Positions 6,257 through 12,421 of a stretch of DNA of 17,741 nucleotides are shown in pieces; position 1 is the first letter of the stretch; the number at the start of each line of letters is the position of its first letter. Source of the DNA: a bacterium (GTDB taxonomy: Bacteria; Dependentiae; Babeliae; Babeliales; RVW-14). The notes below the pieces were generated by a model, which saw only the letters and a list, made by a program, of their open reading frames with translations, had not been told where the DNA came from and did no database searches. Location of the stretch: the NCBI GenBank assembly GCA_010027825.1, contig RGUK01000019.1, forward strand, positions 1-17,741, read 5' to 3'. The translations under genes were made by a program, and so were the position numbers.

Positions 6257-6400
6257 CATTATAAAAAAATACCCGCGTGTGCCAAAGTCAAAAAAGCATC
6301 TGCCTCCCCCTTAATCGGATTGATTACCGATTCACGCGGGCATTCGCCCAAATCATAATTAGCGGGAGAGGACATAAATTGATATTTTTTTAACTTTGGC
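6257..6400 (-). ncRNA. Candidate structured RNA upstream of the antirepressor
   Basis: RNA expected from the promoter at 6405-6435, starting near 6400. Visible helices: P1, 5' GCCAAAGUUAAAAAA (6400-6386) with UUUUUUGACUUUGGC (6295-6281), 15 bp with one U-G, extended by UAUC/GAUG after one mismatch; P2, CCUCUCCC (6371-6364) with GGGGGAGG (6310-6303); P3, GGGC-gaau-GCCC (6349-6338); P4, AAUCGG (6332-6327) with CCGAUU (6318-6313). CCCGCGUG (6340-6333) can alternatively pair with CACGCGGG (6279-6272), giving a pseudoknot or switch. The 3' strand of P1 is also complementary to the BRO start. A 38-codon frame (6259-6375) overlaps; RNA and peptide readings are not exclusive. Not assigned to any known RNA family here. 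Confidence 0.5.
6259..6375 (-). CDS. Possible 38-aa small protein
   Basis: ATG at 6375, 25 nt after the predicted transcription start, preceded by an A-rich leader (GTTAAAAAAATATCAATTT) like those of other genes here, and closed by two adjacent stops (TAA TGA). Begins MSSPANYDLGECPRES and ends DAFLTLAHAGIFL; not hydrophobic enough over 20 residues to be a standard membrane toxin. Promoter, frame and strong terminator form a complete monocistronic unit. I do not recognise the peptide. The heavy self-complementarity of the same bases argues that the RNA itself may be the functional product. Confidence 0.4.
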   Translation of the reverse strand: MSSPANYDLGECPRESVINPIKGEADAFLTLAHAGIFL

Positions 6401-6404
6401 TCTG

Positions 6405-6435
6405 CAAATATACACGCTTTTCATTTCACACCAAA
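6405..6435 (-). promoter_or_regulatory. Bacteroidota-type promoter of the RNA unit
   Basis: Minus-strand TTTG (6435-6432), 19-nt spacer, TATATTTG (6412-6405): an exact TTTG/TAnnTTTG match. The expected start lies at about 6400, precisely where the P1 stem begins. Confidence 0.65.
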
Positions 6436-6456
6436 ATTTTATCTTTTTTATGCCCC

Positions 6457-6660
6457 CGTCATTGCTTCGTCCCGACCTTTAGGTTGGGACGAAGCAACCC
6501 CAGTTAACCAGTTAAGCGTAGTCTCCTGACTACGCTTGCACGGCACTCTCATTACCAGGGGCGAAGCCCCGACATAACATAGCGTATGGCACATCCCGCC
6601 ACGCGGGAGGGCAACGCCCTACGTACATCCCCCGCCACGCGGGAGGGCAACGCCCTACAT
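6457..6660 (+). repeat. Repeat-only intergenic block (F1, F3 variants, tandem hairpin)
   Basis: 6457-6499 is an F1 copy whose arms form a long perfect palindrome (gcttcgtccc...gggacgaagc). It is followed by the gttaagcgtagtctcctgac hairpin (about 6503-6530), ggggcgaagcccc (about 6558-6570), and a tandem duplication of cgccacgcgggagggcaacg ending ccctac (about 6597-6657). No gene is supported between 6437 and 6670. Confidence 0.75.
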
Positions 6661-6670
6661 AACCTAAAAT

Positions 6671-7267
6671 CTATTCAAACTCAAACCCAAACACCGGCAA
6701 CGGCTTCGGTGCCGTGTGCTGCTCCCACGCCGTTGTAATATCCTCAAGACCAATACTGAACGTAAGCGTCCTCACCCGAATAAAATCAGCCCTTTGCTCC
6801 GTCTCTGCATCTGTCCGAACCATGCTGCCGAATGCCCGGTGCAGCACCTCATTCGCAGCCTCCACCTTAATCACATCACCCTCCGCATCCGTGCTCTCGG
6901 TGGCAAGCGTAGGCAGCCAACCGTGCAGCGCAACAGCCAATGCCTGCTCCAACGCATAATATGCCAATGCCTTAGACTGATATTGGCTCGGTGTGCCGGC
7001 AGATGTGGCAGAAAACGGAGGGAAGCCAATGCGAATAGTGATAGTGCCTACTGCCTGCTGCATGTTCTGCCCAAGCTCCGTGTACTTAAATTGCGCTACG
7101 TCTATCAGTGCACACGGAAACGAAACCGGCGGGCGAACATCCTTACCGTCATGGTATTCTAACTGACCCAAATCTTGGTCAATGTACCGAAAAACCGACT
7201 CATTGGCGGTATTCTTTACGCTTGCTATCCGCTGCGCAAGCGCAAGAAATAATAATTGAAAGTGCAT
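6671..7267 (-). CDS. Tail-terminator-like phage protein (tentative)
   Basis: 198-residue soluble protein. The layout resembles small tail-terminator/tail-completion proteins: an N-terminal helix (FQLLFLALAQRIASV), a middle containing PPVSFPCALIDVAQFKYTELGQNMQQAVGTITIRIGF (two long strands, typical of these folds), a helix YQSKALAYYALEQALAVALHGWLP, and a late strand FIRVRTLTFSIGLED. It directly follows the gpG-like gene (13 bp gap), which in Mu-like phages neighbours tail genes. The ATG at 7267 follows a leader with a run of A. It ends the long minus-strand transcription unit. The family name is inference from pattern and position. Confidence 0.5.
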   Translation of the reverse strand: MHFQLLFLALAQRIASVKNTANESVFRYIDQDLGQLEYHDGKDVRPPVSFPCALIDVAQFKYTELGQNMQQAVGTITIRIGFPPFSATSAGTPSQYQSKALAYYALEQALAVALHGWLPTLATESTDAEGDVIKVEAANEVLHRAFGSMVRTDAETEQRADFIRVRTLTFSIGLEDITTAWEQHTAPKPLPVFGFEFE

Positions 7268-7279
7268 ATTATCTTTTTT

Positions 7280-7819
7280 TTATGAATGAAATATTTGTTG
7301 TAACTCCCTTTTTATCAACCTTTTAAGCTGCCCGTGCAGCTCCGCAGTATTGCCTAAAAACTGCCTCTTGGGCATCCGCTGCGTATATGCCGGCACTGTT
7401 CCCCGTCTTATCTCCGTTATCTTCCGCTGTTGGCTTTCCGTCTTCGTTTTGCCCAGTTTCAGCTTCCCGCCTTTTTTTTGATAGCTTAATATCACAGCGC
7501 GGGAGGGGTGATTAATCTCACCGCCTTCATTGTGAATACGCGCATACGGCACATCCGTACCCACACTCACACTGTCATCAGTAGTGCCCGTAATGTGAAT
7601 GCTGCTGCGCAAATGACCACTTTTTATTAGCGTGCCGCGCCCCGGCGTTTTATCCTTTTTCCGCTTCGCCCATGGCACCCCGGCAAAACCCTGCCGCCTG
7701 AAATTACCCTTTGAATACGTCACTGCATGAGTACCTATCTCCCACAGCAAATGTGGCATTGCCCTGCCCGCAGCAGCCTCCATCTCCCTCAACCTTTCTA
7801 TCAACTCTTCCGGTGTCAT
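7280..7819 (-). CDS. Phage virion morphogenesis protein (Mu gpG-like)
   Basis: 179 residues from the chosen ATG at 7819. Matches the phage virion morphogenesis (tail completion) family, needed for head-tail joining or tail assembly: LLWEIGTHAVTYSKGNFRRQGFAGVPWAKRKK near residues 22-55, GTLIKSGHLRSSIHI, DSVSVGTDVPYARIHNEGGEI (the conserved YA.iHn.Gg motif), then MPKRQFLGNTAELHGQLKRLI at the end. A longer frame begins at 7864, but those 15 residues are translated F2 repeat (tgattgtatatgatttttttgattgg), so MTPEELIERLREME is the better start. It lies just downstream of GemA, unlike the usual position among late genes. Confidence 0.8.
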   Translation of the reverse strand: MTPEELIERLREMEAAAGRAMPHLLWEIGTHAVTYSKGNFRRQGFAGVPWAKRKKDKTPGRGTLIKSGHLRSSIHITGTTDDSVSVGTDVPYARIHNEGGEINHPSRAVILSYQKKGGKLKLGKTKTESQQRKITEIRRGTVPAYTQRMPKRQFLGNTAELHGQLKRLIKRELQQIFHS

Positions 7820-7876
7820 TTCACTTTTATTTTCATACCAATCAAAAAAATCATATACAATCACAGTTCAGACAAC
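7820..7876 (+). repeat. F2 repeat between GemA and gpG
   Basis: Degenerate left part (atcaaaaaaatcatataca) and intact right half atcacagttcagacaac. It supplies the apparent N-terminal extension of the gpG frame. Confidence 0.65.
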
Positions 7877-8427
7877 TACCTACTCCCCCGCAAATAGTCT
7901 GCAAAAGCCTTCTCCATCTGCACAATAATCTTACTTAGCTCCGCAGACGTATGCGCCATTAGCGGCTTCTTAAACTGCCCATATTTGCAGCACCACCCGT
8001 CCAACCGCGCCTTATCCACCACCCGCGTACCGGGCAAATACCACGCCATTTGGTGGCACATCGCAAACAACCGCTTACGCTTCACATCCGCCTGCCCGTC
8101 ATTGCGAGTCCCCGCTTGCGGGTGGCGAATGGTACATCCCGACTTGTCGGGGGCAACCGAAGCAACCTGCTCATCGTTAAGCGTAGTCTCCTGACTACGC
8201 TTGGGAGGCTCCGGTCTCTGACCGGCAACCAGCCGCTCTATCCCCCCTATCAACTCCGCAGCCTCATAATTATTTAGCTCCTTTGTGCTGCTTGTCCGTC
8301 CACCGCTATACTGCCGCGCCAGAATAGCCTTATACTCATTCAAATCCGAAAACACCCCCTGCTTCTTCAAAGCACTTAAAATGCCGTGAATCCGCTTAAT
8401 CTGCCCCGCCGTTGCCGTCTGTATCAT
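7876..8427 (-). CDS. gemA: GemA-like regulatory protein (Mu gp16, DUF1018)
   Basis: 183 residues, two conserved segments of the GemA/gp16 family separated by repeat-derived sequence. Residues 1-72: QIKRIHGILSALKKQGVFSDLNEYKAILARQYSGGRTSSTKELNNYEAAELIGGIERL, the characteristic 'KrIH.l...L...d..Yr..L...fG..S...Lt..EA..li..L' signature. Residues about 115-183: KRLFAMCHQMAWYLPGTRVVDKARLDGWCCKYGQFKKPLMAHTSAELSKIIVQMEKAF, the usual second half. Between them an F3 hairpin (reads KRSQETTLN) and a 72-bp F1 variant (reads EQVASVAPDKSG...RNDGQ) are inserted in frame. GemA of Mu affects host gene expression and DNA topology; its exact role here is not known. Start ATG 8427. Confidence 0.85.
   Translation of the reverse strand: MIQTATAGQIKRIHGILSALKKQGVFSDLNEYKAILARQYSGGRTSSTKELNNYEAAELIGGIERLVAGQRPEPPKRSQETTLNDEQVASVAPDKSGCTIRHPQAGTRNDGQADVKRKRLFAMCHQMAWYLPGTRVVDKARLDGWCCKYGQFKKPLMAHTSAELSKIIVQMEKAFADYLRGSR
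8097..8210 (+). repeat. Long F1 variant plus F3 hairpin inside gemA
   Basis: 8097-8168 is an F1 copy enlarged to 72 bp with a second internal palindrome (tcccgacttgtcggg). 8177-8203 is the hairpin gttaagcgtagtctcctgac. Both are in frame. Confidence 0.8.
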
Positions 8428-8490
8428 ATATCCAGTTTTTACCCACGTCCTAAAAACGTGTCCGTTTTTTACATTTTTTTACCCTCGTTC

Positions 8491-8582
8491 CGTCATTGCG
8501 AGGGAGCGTAGCGAACCGAAGCAACCTCAATTTGAGGGGCGAAGCCCCGACATAAATCAGCGTAGGGCAACGCCCTACGTAA
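8491..8582 (+). repeat. F1 copy and F3 double hairpin
   Basis: F1 at 8491-8527, then ggggcgaagcccc and cgtagggcaacgccctacg. The 160-bp gap 8428-8590 holds only these and the A-rich gemA leader. Confidence 0.8.
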
Positions 8583-8590
8583 AATCGCCA

Positions 8591-8917
8591 TCACCACACC
8601 ATCCACCCCCACCGCCCCTGCAGCTCCGCAACCGTTGGCTTCGCTGCCCGCACCCTCACAATCTCATCCGTCAACTTCTCCAACACCTGAACCAGCGTGC
8701 TTTGCGTCAAATCAAACTCGTTACTCAACTTCTGCAGTACCACATCATAGCGTAGCTGCGTATGGTGGCGGTAATAATATAACCGATGGCACAACCGCTC
8801 ATTACGCGCAGCTATCAGCGCAGCACTCCTGCCGGTGCCGCTGCCGTCATTGCGAGCCTCGCCATCGGCAGGCGAAGCAACCTCACCAATCTTATTAAAT
8901 AATTCCTGCCCCCGCAT
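8591..8917 (-). CDS. Small early phage protein, possible helix-turn-helix
   Basis: 108 residues. The conserved-looking part is residues about 38-108: RNERLCHRLYYYRHHTQLRYDVVLQKLSNEFDLTQSTLVQVLEKLTDEIVRVRAAKPTVAELQGRW, where LQKLSNEFDLTQSTLVQVLEKL has the spacing of a helix-turn-helix. An F1 repeat is inserted near the N terminus (EVASPADGEARNDG). ATG at 8917 after leader ataaaaagttaaaacaaat. It lies between a replication-type gene and gemA in the early arm. DNA binding is a suggestion from pattern only; no family assigned. Confidence 0.6.
   Translation of the reverse strand: MRGQELFNKIGEVASPADGEARNDGSGTGRSAALIAARNERLCHRLYYYRHHTQLRYDVVLQKLSNEFDLTQSTLVQVLEKLTDEIVRVRAAKPTVAELQGRWGWMVW
8845..8883 (+). 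repeat. F1 repeat near the N terminus of the 8591-8917 gene
   Basis: 39-bp copy with core gcctcgccatcggcaggc, in frame. Confidence 0.8.
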
Positions 8918-8943
8918 ATTATTTGTTTTAACTTTTTATTTCA

Positions 8944-9051
8944 ATTTGAGGGGCGAAGCCCCGAGATAAATTAGCGTGGGGCAACGCCCTACGTAAACCG
9001 TCATTGCGAGGCACGTAGTGCCGAAGCAACCTAAAATCATAGTTCAGATTT
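8944..9051 (+). repeat. F3 double hairpin, F1 copy, F2 right half
   Basis: ggggcgaagcccc plus gtggggcaacgccctacg (about 8950-8993), F1 at 8999-9032, F2 right half aaaatcatagttcaga (9033-9048). The stop TGA of the next gene (9044-9046) lies inside this F2 half. Confidence 0.8.
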
Positions 9052-9511
9052 TATCCCATTCATCCAAGTATTTTTTCCCCCCCAAATAGCTTTTTGGGTA
9101 CATTTTTTTATACCATCCTTTATTTTTTACGCAATACCGGTTATATGCCTGTATGTTGTGAAACACCCTCCGCTTTTCCGAATCCTTCATTTTTTGCCAT
9201 AGTTTATCCGCGTCAATCCTGTCTTTTTGCATATCAAATTCTGCCCAAAACCGCTCAAAGGTCAAGTCCTCTTCCTGCTTAACCAATGTGCAATAACCGG
9301 CACGCGAATAAGCTATCAGATTATCCATGCGTTGATAATCCCAAACAAAGCGAGCAAAATGTTCGCGTTGTTCATCTTCAATTTCAAAAAAGCAATTCTC
9401 TGCCTTCTCCAATATCCCCCCCACACCATAGCCCATCACCAAATACCCCAACGTCTTCGGAAACACAACTATATATACAATCATAGCCAATCGTTTAATC
9501 ATTTTAATCAT
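9044..9511 (-). CDS. Early phage protein of unknown function, replication-loader-like C terminus
   Basis: Up to 155 residues. Residues about 45-155 look like a soluble helical protein (EDEQREHFARFVWDYQRMDNLI, then LTFERFWAEFDMQKDRIDADKLWQKMKDSEKRRVFHNI). The C terminus YNRYCVKNKGWYKKMYPKSYLGGKKYLDEWDKI is reminiscent of the ending of phage replication/helicase-loader proteins (Y...K....kp..YL....W.D), but I cannot confirm a family. Start is uncertain: the ATG at 9511 and two following ATGs lie within an F2 repeat (MIKMIKRLAM is translated repeat), and the usual A-rich leader is missing, so the real start may be 9484 or the Met in VMGYGVGG. The stop also lies in an F2 repeat. Confidence 0.6.
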   Translation of the reverse strand: MIKMIKRLAMIVYIVVFPKTLGYLVMGYGVGGILEKAENCFFEIEDEQREHFARFVWDYQRMDNLIAYSRAGYCTLVKQEEDLTFERFWAEFDMQKDRIDADKLWQKMKDSEKRRVFHNIQAYNRYCVKNKGWYKKMYPKSYLGGKKYLDEWDKI

Positions 9512-9550
9512 AGTTCAGACAAAAATCACAGTCCAGACAAATAATCACAG
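9480..9550 (+). repeat. Intact F2 repeat plus two extra F2 right halves
   Basis: 9480-9520 shows the uninterrupted F2 unit (atcatagccaatcgtttaat, then cattttaatcatagttcagac), followed by two more right halves. It encodes the first residues of the 9044-9511 frame and the last residues (NCDYLSGL) of the ATPase gene. Confidence 0.8.
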
Positions 9551-10170
9551 TTCCTGACCCCCTTCAAATCAAAATAATCAGGATTCAACTTCCGAGCCTG
9601 CTCCTCCCATATCACGTGCTCCCCAATACCGCCTATGCGGTTCTTAACCATATAGGCAATGTATTTTTTAACCCGAACAGAAAACTGCCCGTCATGCGCT
9701 ATCCATCTGCCGGCATAAGACGCAGGCTCATTTTGCTTTTCATGGCTAATAAAAATAACCCCCTTTTTTGCCTTAACACACTTATCTTTTAGAACCAGAT
9801 ATTGAGGTTTGTTCAATTCAAGGTAGTCTATGCTGTCTATCACTATAAAGTCCGCAGACCCTTCTCCGGAGATATACGCTATCAGGTCGTCAATTAGCGT
9901 TCCCGCACCCCTATCTTGCATGGGGTCAACAAATATTATTTTGCTATCCAAGCCATTACGCGCTATGGCTTGCTGCAGGTCATAGCCATGCCCTTGTTCA
10001 TAACTTATCCATGCCACGCTGCCGTGAACCTCAAGCTGCCGTGCAAGCCGAAGGCAGTACTCCGTCTTACCTTGCCCGCTTTTGCCATACACAAGCGCAG
10101 CAAAGCAGTTACCTAACTTCCCAATGTGAGCATCCCAATTACGGTTGAATGCCAAATATTTATGCTTCAT
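9526..10170 (-). CDS. RecA/RadA-like P-loop ATPase
   Basis: 214 residues from the chosen ATG at 10170. Single RecA-like ATPase domain: Walker A ALVYGKSGQGKTEY at residues about 28-41, Walker B DFIVIDSIDYLEL at about 105-117, then VIFISHEKQNEPA (motif like RadA/DnaB sensor region). Such single-domain ATPases in phages include Sak4-type recombinases and helicase-like proteins; with Gam nearby a role in DNA recombination or replication is plausible. A longer frame begins at TTG 10209 but its first 13 residues overlap an F2 repeat and the A-rich leader (ataaatgtaaaaaaattctt), so MKHKYLAFNRNWDAHIG is preferred. The last residues are encoded by an F2 repeat and the TGA comes from it. Confidence 0.75.
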   Translation of the reverse strand: MKHKYLAFNRNWDAHIGKLGNCFAALVYGKSGQGKTEYCLRLARQLEVHGSVAWISYEQGHGYDLQQAIARNGLDSKIIFVDPMQDRGAGTLIDDLIAYISGEGSADFIVIDSIDYLELNKPQYLVLKDKCVKAKKGVIFISHEKQNEPASYAGRWIAHDGQFSVRVKKYIAYMVKNRIGGIGEHVIWEEQARKLNPDYFDLKGVRNCDYLSGL

Positions 10171-10200
10171 TTTTAAGAATTTTTTTACATTTATAGCCTT

Positions 10201-10242
10201 CATAGCCAATCATTTAATCATCATTAATCACAGTTCAGACAA
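10201..10242 (+). repeat. Uninterrupted F2 repeat
   Basis: catagccaatcatttaatca followed by tcattaatcacagttcagac. This is the clearest 'empty' F2 unit, showing the sequence that F1 interrupts elsewhere. Confidence 0.8.
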
Positions 10243-10545
10243 TCACGCATAATGCCCAAACAACTTTTGGCTCACTATCTCCCCAAGCCGTGCCCACTCC
10301 CGCAGACCCCGATACACATCCCAAATCAAATACCGCCACAGCGGGCATTCATGGCTCAGCATCGCATTCACATCGGCATAATACCGAACACACGGCTCAT
10401 ACCGGTGCTCTAAACGGAGCACCCGCTGCACAGAGCGCGCGTCATTGCGAGCCTCGCCCTTGCGAGGCGAAGCAACCTCACCCGGCATCCACGCCCAATG
10501 AATTATATACCTCCTCCGTAACTCCCTTAACATTTCTACGCGCAT
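10243..10545 (-). CDS. Small early phage protein, unknown function
   Basis: 100 residues, basic and aromatic-rich (RRRYIIHWAWMPG, LRLEHRYEPCVRYYADVNAML, PLWRYLIWDVYRGLREWARLGEIV). No family recognised. An in-frame F1 copy (10440-10478) reads GEVASPRKGEARND after residue 21. The ATG at 10545 follows aaataaaaacttaaataaa, matching the leader type of neighbouring genes. Lies between Gam and the RecA-like ATPase in the same operon. Confidence 0.6.
   Translation of the reverse strand: MRVEMLRELRRRYIIHWAWMPGEVASPRKGEARNDARSVQRVLRLEHRYEPCVRYYADVNAMLSHECPLWRYLIWDVYRGLREWARLGEIVSQKLFGHYA
10440..10478 (+). repeat. F1 repeat in the 10243-10545 gene
   Basis: 39-bp copy with core gcctcgcccttgcgaggc (perfect stem), in frame. 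Confidence 0.8.
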
Positions 10546-10570
10546 TTTATTTAAGTTTTTATTTGTTAAT

Positions 10571-10789
10571 AGCCAATCATTTAGTCATTGCGAACCTCCC
10601 CGGCTCCGTCATTGCGAGGCACGTAGTGCCGAAGCAACCTCATTTTCAGGGGCGAAGCCCCGAGATACATTAGCGTGGGGCAACGCCCTACGAAACCGTC
10701 ATTGCGAGCCTCCCCGGCTCCGTCATTGCGAGGCACGTAGTGCCGAAGCAACCTCATAAAAATCATATACAATCACAGTTCAGACAAAC
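10571..10789 (+). repeat. Dense repeat block: F2 left, F1 half and full copies twice, F3, F2 right
   Basis: F2 left half (10571-10582), F1 half copy (10583-10606, ending ccccggctc) and full copy (10607-10640), F3 double hairpin (about 10648-10692), second half copy (10697-10720) and full copy (10721-10754), then F2 right half to about 10786. The half-plus-full F1 unit is duplicated almost exactly. No gene between 10546 and 10793. Confidence 0.85.
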
Positions 10790-10793
10790 CAAC

Positions 10794-11306
10794 CTACTCC
10801 CCCTCCGTCTTTACATTCACAAAAAACCGCTCCTCCTGATTAACATACACCCCCACCTCATTCAAAAAGGGCGCAACATGCTCTTCGTGGCAGTCAGCAA
10901 GCAAGTCCTCCTTGTTCACCTCCTCCTTTTTGCGAACATACATCGGCAATATCTCCTTCACCTTCATCAGCACTTTATCCCACGTCCACTTCGGCAGCGT
11001 CTTCAATGCCGGAGGACTTGTCCTAAATCCTACCGTTCCGTGAACAAAATCTTGGCTTTTCTTATCCGCAAAAAGGTGCTTATTTTCTTCACAATACTTT
11101 TGGATGATGGGCAATTCCTCATCCATAATGCTTTTTTGCCTTGCCAACTCATCCGCGTGCTTCTCACGAATAGCCTGAATTGCCAAGTCCATTTTCGCAA
11201 CAACCTTATCCGTTGTCGCACTCGCCGCAGCGTAATTTCCAAAAGCTGTGTTAAACTGCTCCTCGCTTACTCCGGTAATCACCGGCTTACTTACCCTTTT
11301 TGCCAT
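10794..11306 (-). CDS. gam: Mu Gam-like host-nuclease inhibitor
   Basis: 170 residues. Matches the bacteriophage Mu Gam family, a Ku-like dimer that binds double-stranded DNA ends and protects phage DNA from host exonucleases. Visible: a long N-terminal coiled-coil region (residues about 25-85, AMDLAIQAIREKHADELARQKSIMDEELPIIQKYCEENKHLF-type), then HGTVGFRTSPPALKTLPKWTWDKVLMKVKE, the family's conserved 'G.v.fR..pp.l' strand, and a C-terminal KEEVNKEDLLADC...VGVYVNQEERFFVNVKTEGE strand pair. ATG at 11306 after leader ttttttaacaaataaaacc. Position in the early arm downstream of transposition genes agrees with Mu. Confidence 0.85.
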   Translation of the reverse strand: MAKRVSKPVITGVSEEQFNTAFGNYAAASATTDKVVAKMDLAIQAIREKHADELARQKSIMDEELPIIQKYCEENKHLFADKKSQDFVHGTVGFRTSPPALKTLPKWTWDKVLMKVKEILPMYVRKKEEVNKEDLLADCHEEHVAPFLNEVGVYVNQEERFFVNVKTEGE

Positions 11307-11355
11307 TTCTATATGGTTTTATTTGTTAAAAAATACTTATTTAATTTCCGTTTCG

Positions 11356-11460
11356 TAGGGGCGAGTTGCACTCGCCCTAAAATCATAGCCAATCATTTCG
11401 TCATTGCGAGCCAACGCAGTTGCGAAGCAACCTAAAATCACAGTTCAGACAATCACAGTC
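11356..11460 (+). repeat. F3 variant, then F1 inserted in F2
   Basis: cgtaggggcgagttgcactc hairpin at about 11355-11377; F2 left half 11380-11398; F1 11399-11433; F2 right half 11434-11450 and a second partial right half that supplies the TGA (11453-11455) of the next gene. Confidence 0.85.
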
Positions 11461-12262
11461 CAACCACCCCCGTAGCCTCAAACATCGCTCCCCAATGCTG
11501 CGCATTGTTCGCAACCGCACCGTTAAGCGTAGTCTCCTGACTACGCTTGCGCGGCACGCGGTCTCTGACCGCACCAACCCCATTAACTATCTGCTCATAC
11601 TCCCCCAGCAGCCTAACCGCATTATAGTTACCATTCATTAACAAGTTGCCAAACTTAGCAGCAAAATGATACACCGAATGATAGCTCTTATAACCTGCCA
11701 CCCGTGCCACCACGTGCCTGTCCACGCCTTGCTGCTTGAGTAGGTAGCAGAGGCACCATTTGCCAAGCACCCCAAACCGAGTACTTTTATCCGCAAGCAC
11801 CTCCTTCATCACCACCCTGCCCGCAGCAGCAGCAACGCGCTTCCTTATCCGCGCAGCACCGCCATCCGTTACCGGCTGCCCTCCCTCAACCACCAACCGG
11901 TAGTTGTTCAGCAGCTCCATTGCCGGTGCATAGCCGGTAGTAACGTCTGTTATAATTTGCTTAACATTATACATCACAGACGTATGATTATCATACCCGC
12001 AGGCATTGGCTGTGGCTCTAAAGCCCAAGCCTATATTATGCAACACCCAACACGCCATGCGCCGTGCCGTTACCCTCCCGGGGCTTCTGTCTTTGCCCGT
12101 CAACTCCGTAATCGTAAGACCTGCAGCACTACCCACACCCGCAAGTATCTCCGAAATCCACTCTTCCCCCACAACGCCACATGCCCTGCCGTTCCTTGAC
12201 CTACCCTCCGTCAACATCGTCAACGTAGCCAACACCCGCTCCTTTCTTTGCTCTTTTGTCAT
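11453..12262 (-). CDS. Protein with two DnaA domain IV-like helix-turn-helix units
   Basis: 269 residues with an internal duplication. Unit 1 (about 48-122): GLTITELTGKDRSPGRVTARRMACWVLHNIGLGFRATANACGY-DNHTSVMYNVKQI, closely following the Bac_DnaA_C pattern (R...ar..a..L......s...ig..fg.rdHtTV......i). Unit 2 (about 150-226): VLADKSTRFGVLGKWCLCYLL...VARVAGYKSYHSVYHFAAKF. Each ends with a similar helix (YAPAMELLNNYRLVV / YNAVRLLGEYEQIV). DnaA domain IV binds DnaA boxes, so this protein probably binds DNA in the cytoplasm, perhaps at two sites, but it has no AAA+ domain. A repeat-derived insertion (RDRVPRKRSQETTLN) lies near the C terminus. Role could be replication or early regulation; inferred only. 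Confidence 0.7.
   Translation of the reverse strand: MTKEQRKERVLATLTMLTEGRSRNGRACGVVGEEWISEILAGVGSAAGLTITELTGKDRSPGRVTARRMACWVLHNIGLGFRATANACGYDNHTSVMYNVKQIITDVTTGYAPAMELLNNYRLVVEGGQPVTDGGAARIRKRVAAAAGRVVMKEVLADKSTRFGVLGKWCLCYLLKQQGVDRHVVARVAGYKSYHSVYHFAAKFGNLLMNGNYNAVRLLGEYEQIVNGVGAVRDRVPRKRSQETTLNGAVANNAQHWGAMFEATGVVGL
11521..11572 (+). repeat. F3 hairpin in the C-terminal part of the DnaA IV-like gene
   Basis: gttaagcgtagtctcctgac hairpin plus cggtctctgaccg, read in frame as the KRSQETTLN peptide that also occurs in GemA. Confidence 0.75.
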
Positions 12263-12289
12263 ATTTTCCCTTTTTTAACTCTTTATTTT

Positions 12290-12420
12290 CGTCATTGCGA
12301 GCCTACCCGGCTCCGTCATTGCGAGGCACGTAGTGCCGAAGCAACCTTTTAACTTTTATTTTATCCGTCATTGCGAACCATGAGCGTAGCGAATGGTGAA
12401 GCAACCTAATCATAGTTCTG
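12290..12420 (+). repeat. F1 half copy, two F1 full copies, F2 right half
   Basis: Half copy 12290-12313, full copies 12314-12347 and 12366-12407 (core accatgagcgtagcgaatgg), then F2 right half aatcatagttctgac. No gene between 12263 and 12421. Confidence 0.85.
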
Positions 12421-12421
12421 A

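Noticed and set aside
6214..6400. 6S RNA assignment for the structured RNA
   Set aside because: Length is similar, but the closing stem is followed by a three-way junction with two small hairpins rather than a single long stem with a central bubble; I cannot support the assignment.
10571..10789. CRISPR-like array because of closely spaced repeats
   Set aside because: Spacing is irregular, the units are palindromic repeats of three different families, there are no unique spacers of constant length and no cas genes.
10740..11435. A 231-codon + strand frame opposite gam
   Set aside because: Begins in an F1 repeat and is the complement of a well-supported Gam-like gene.
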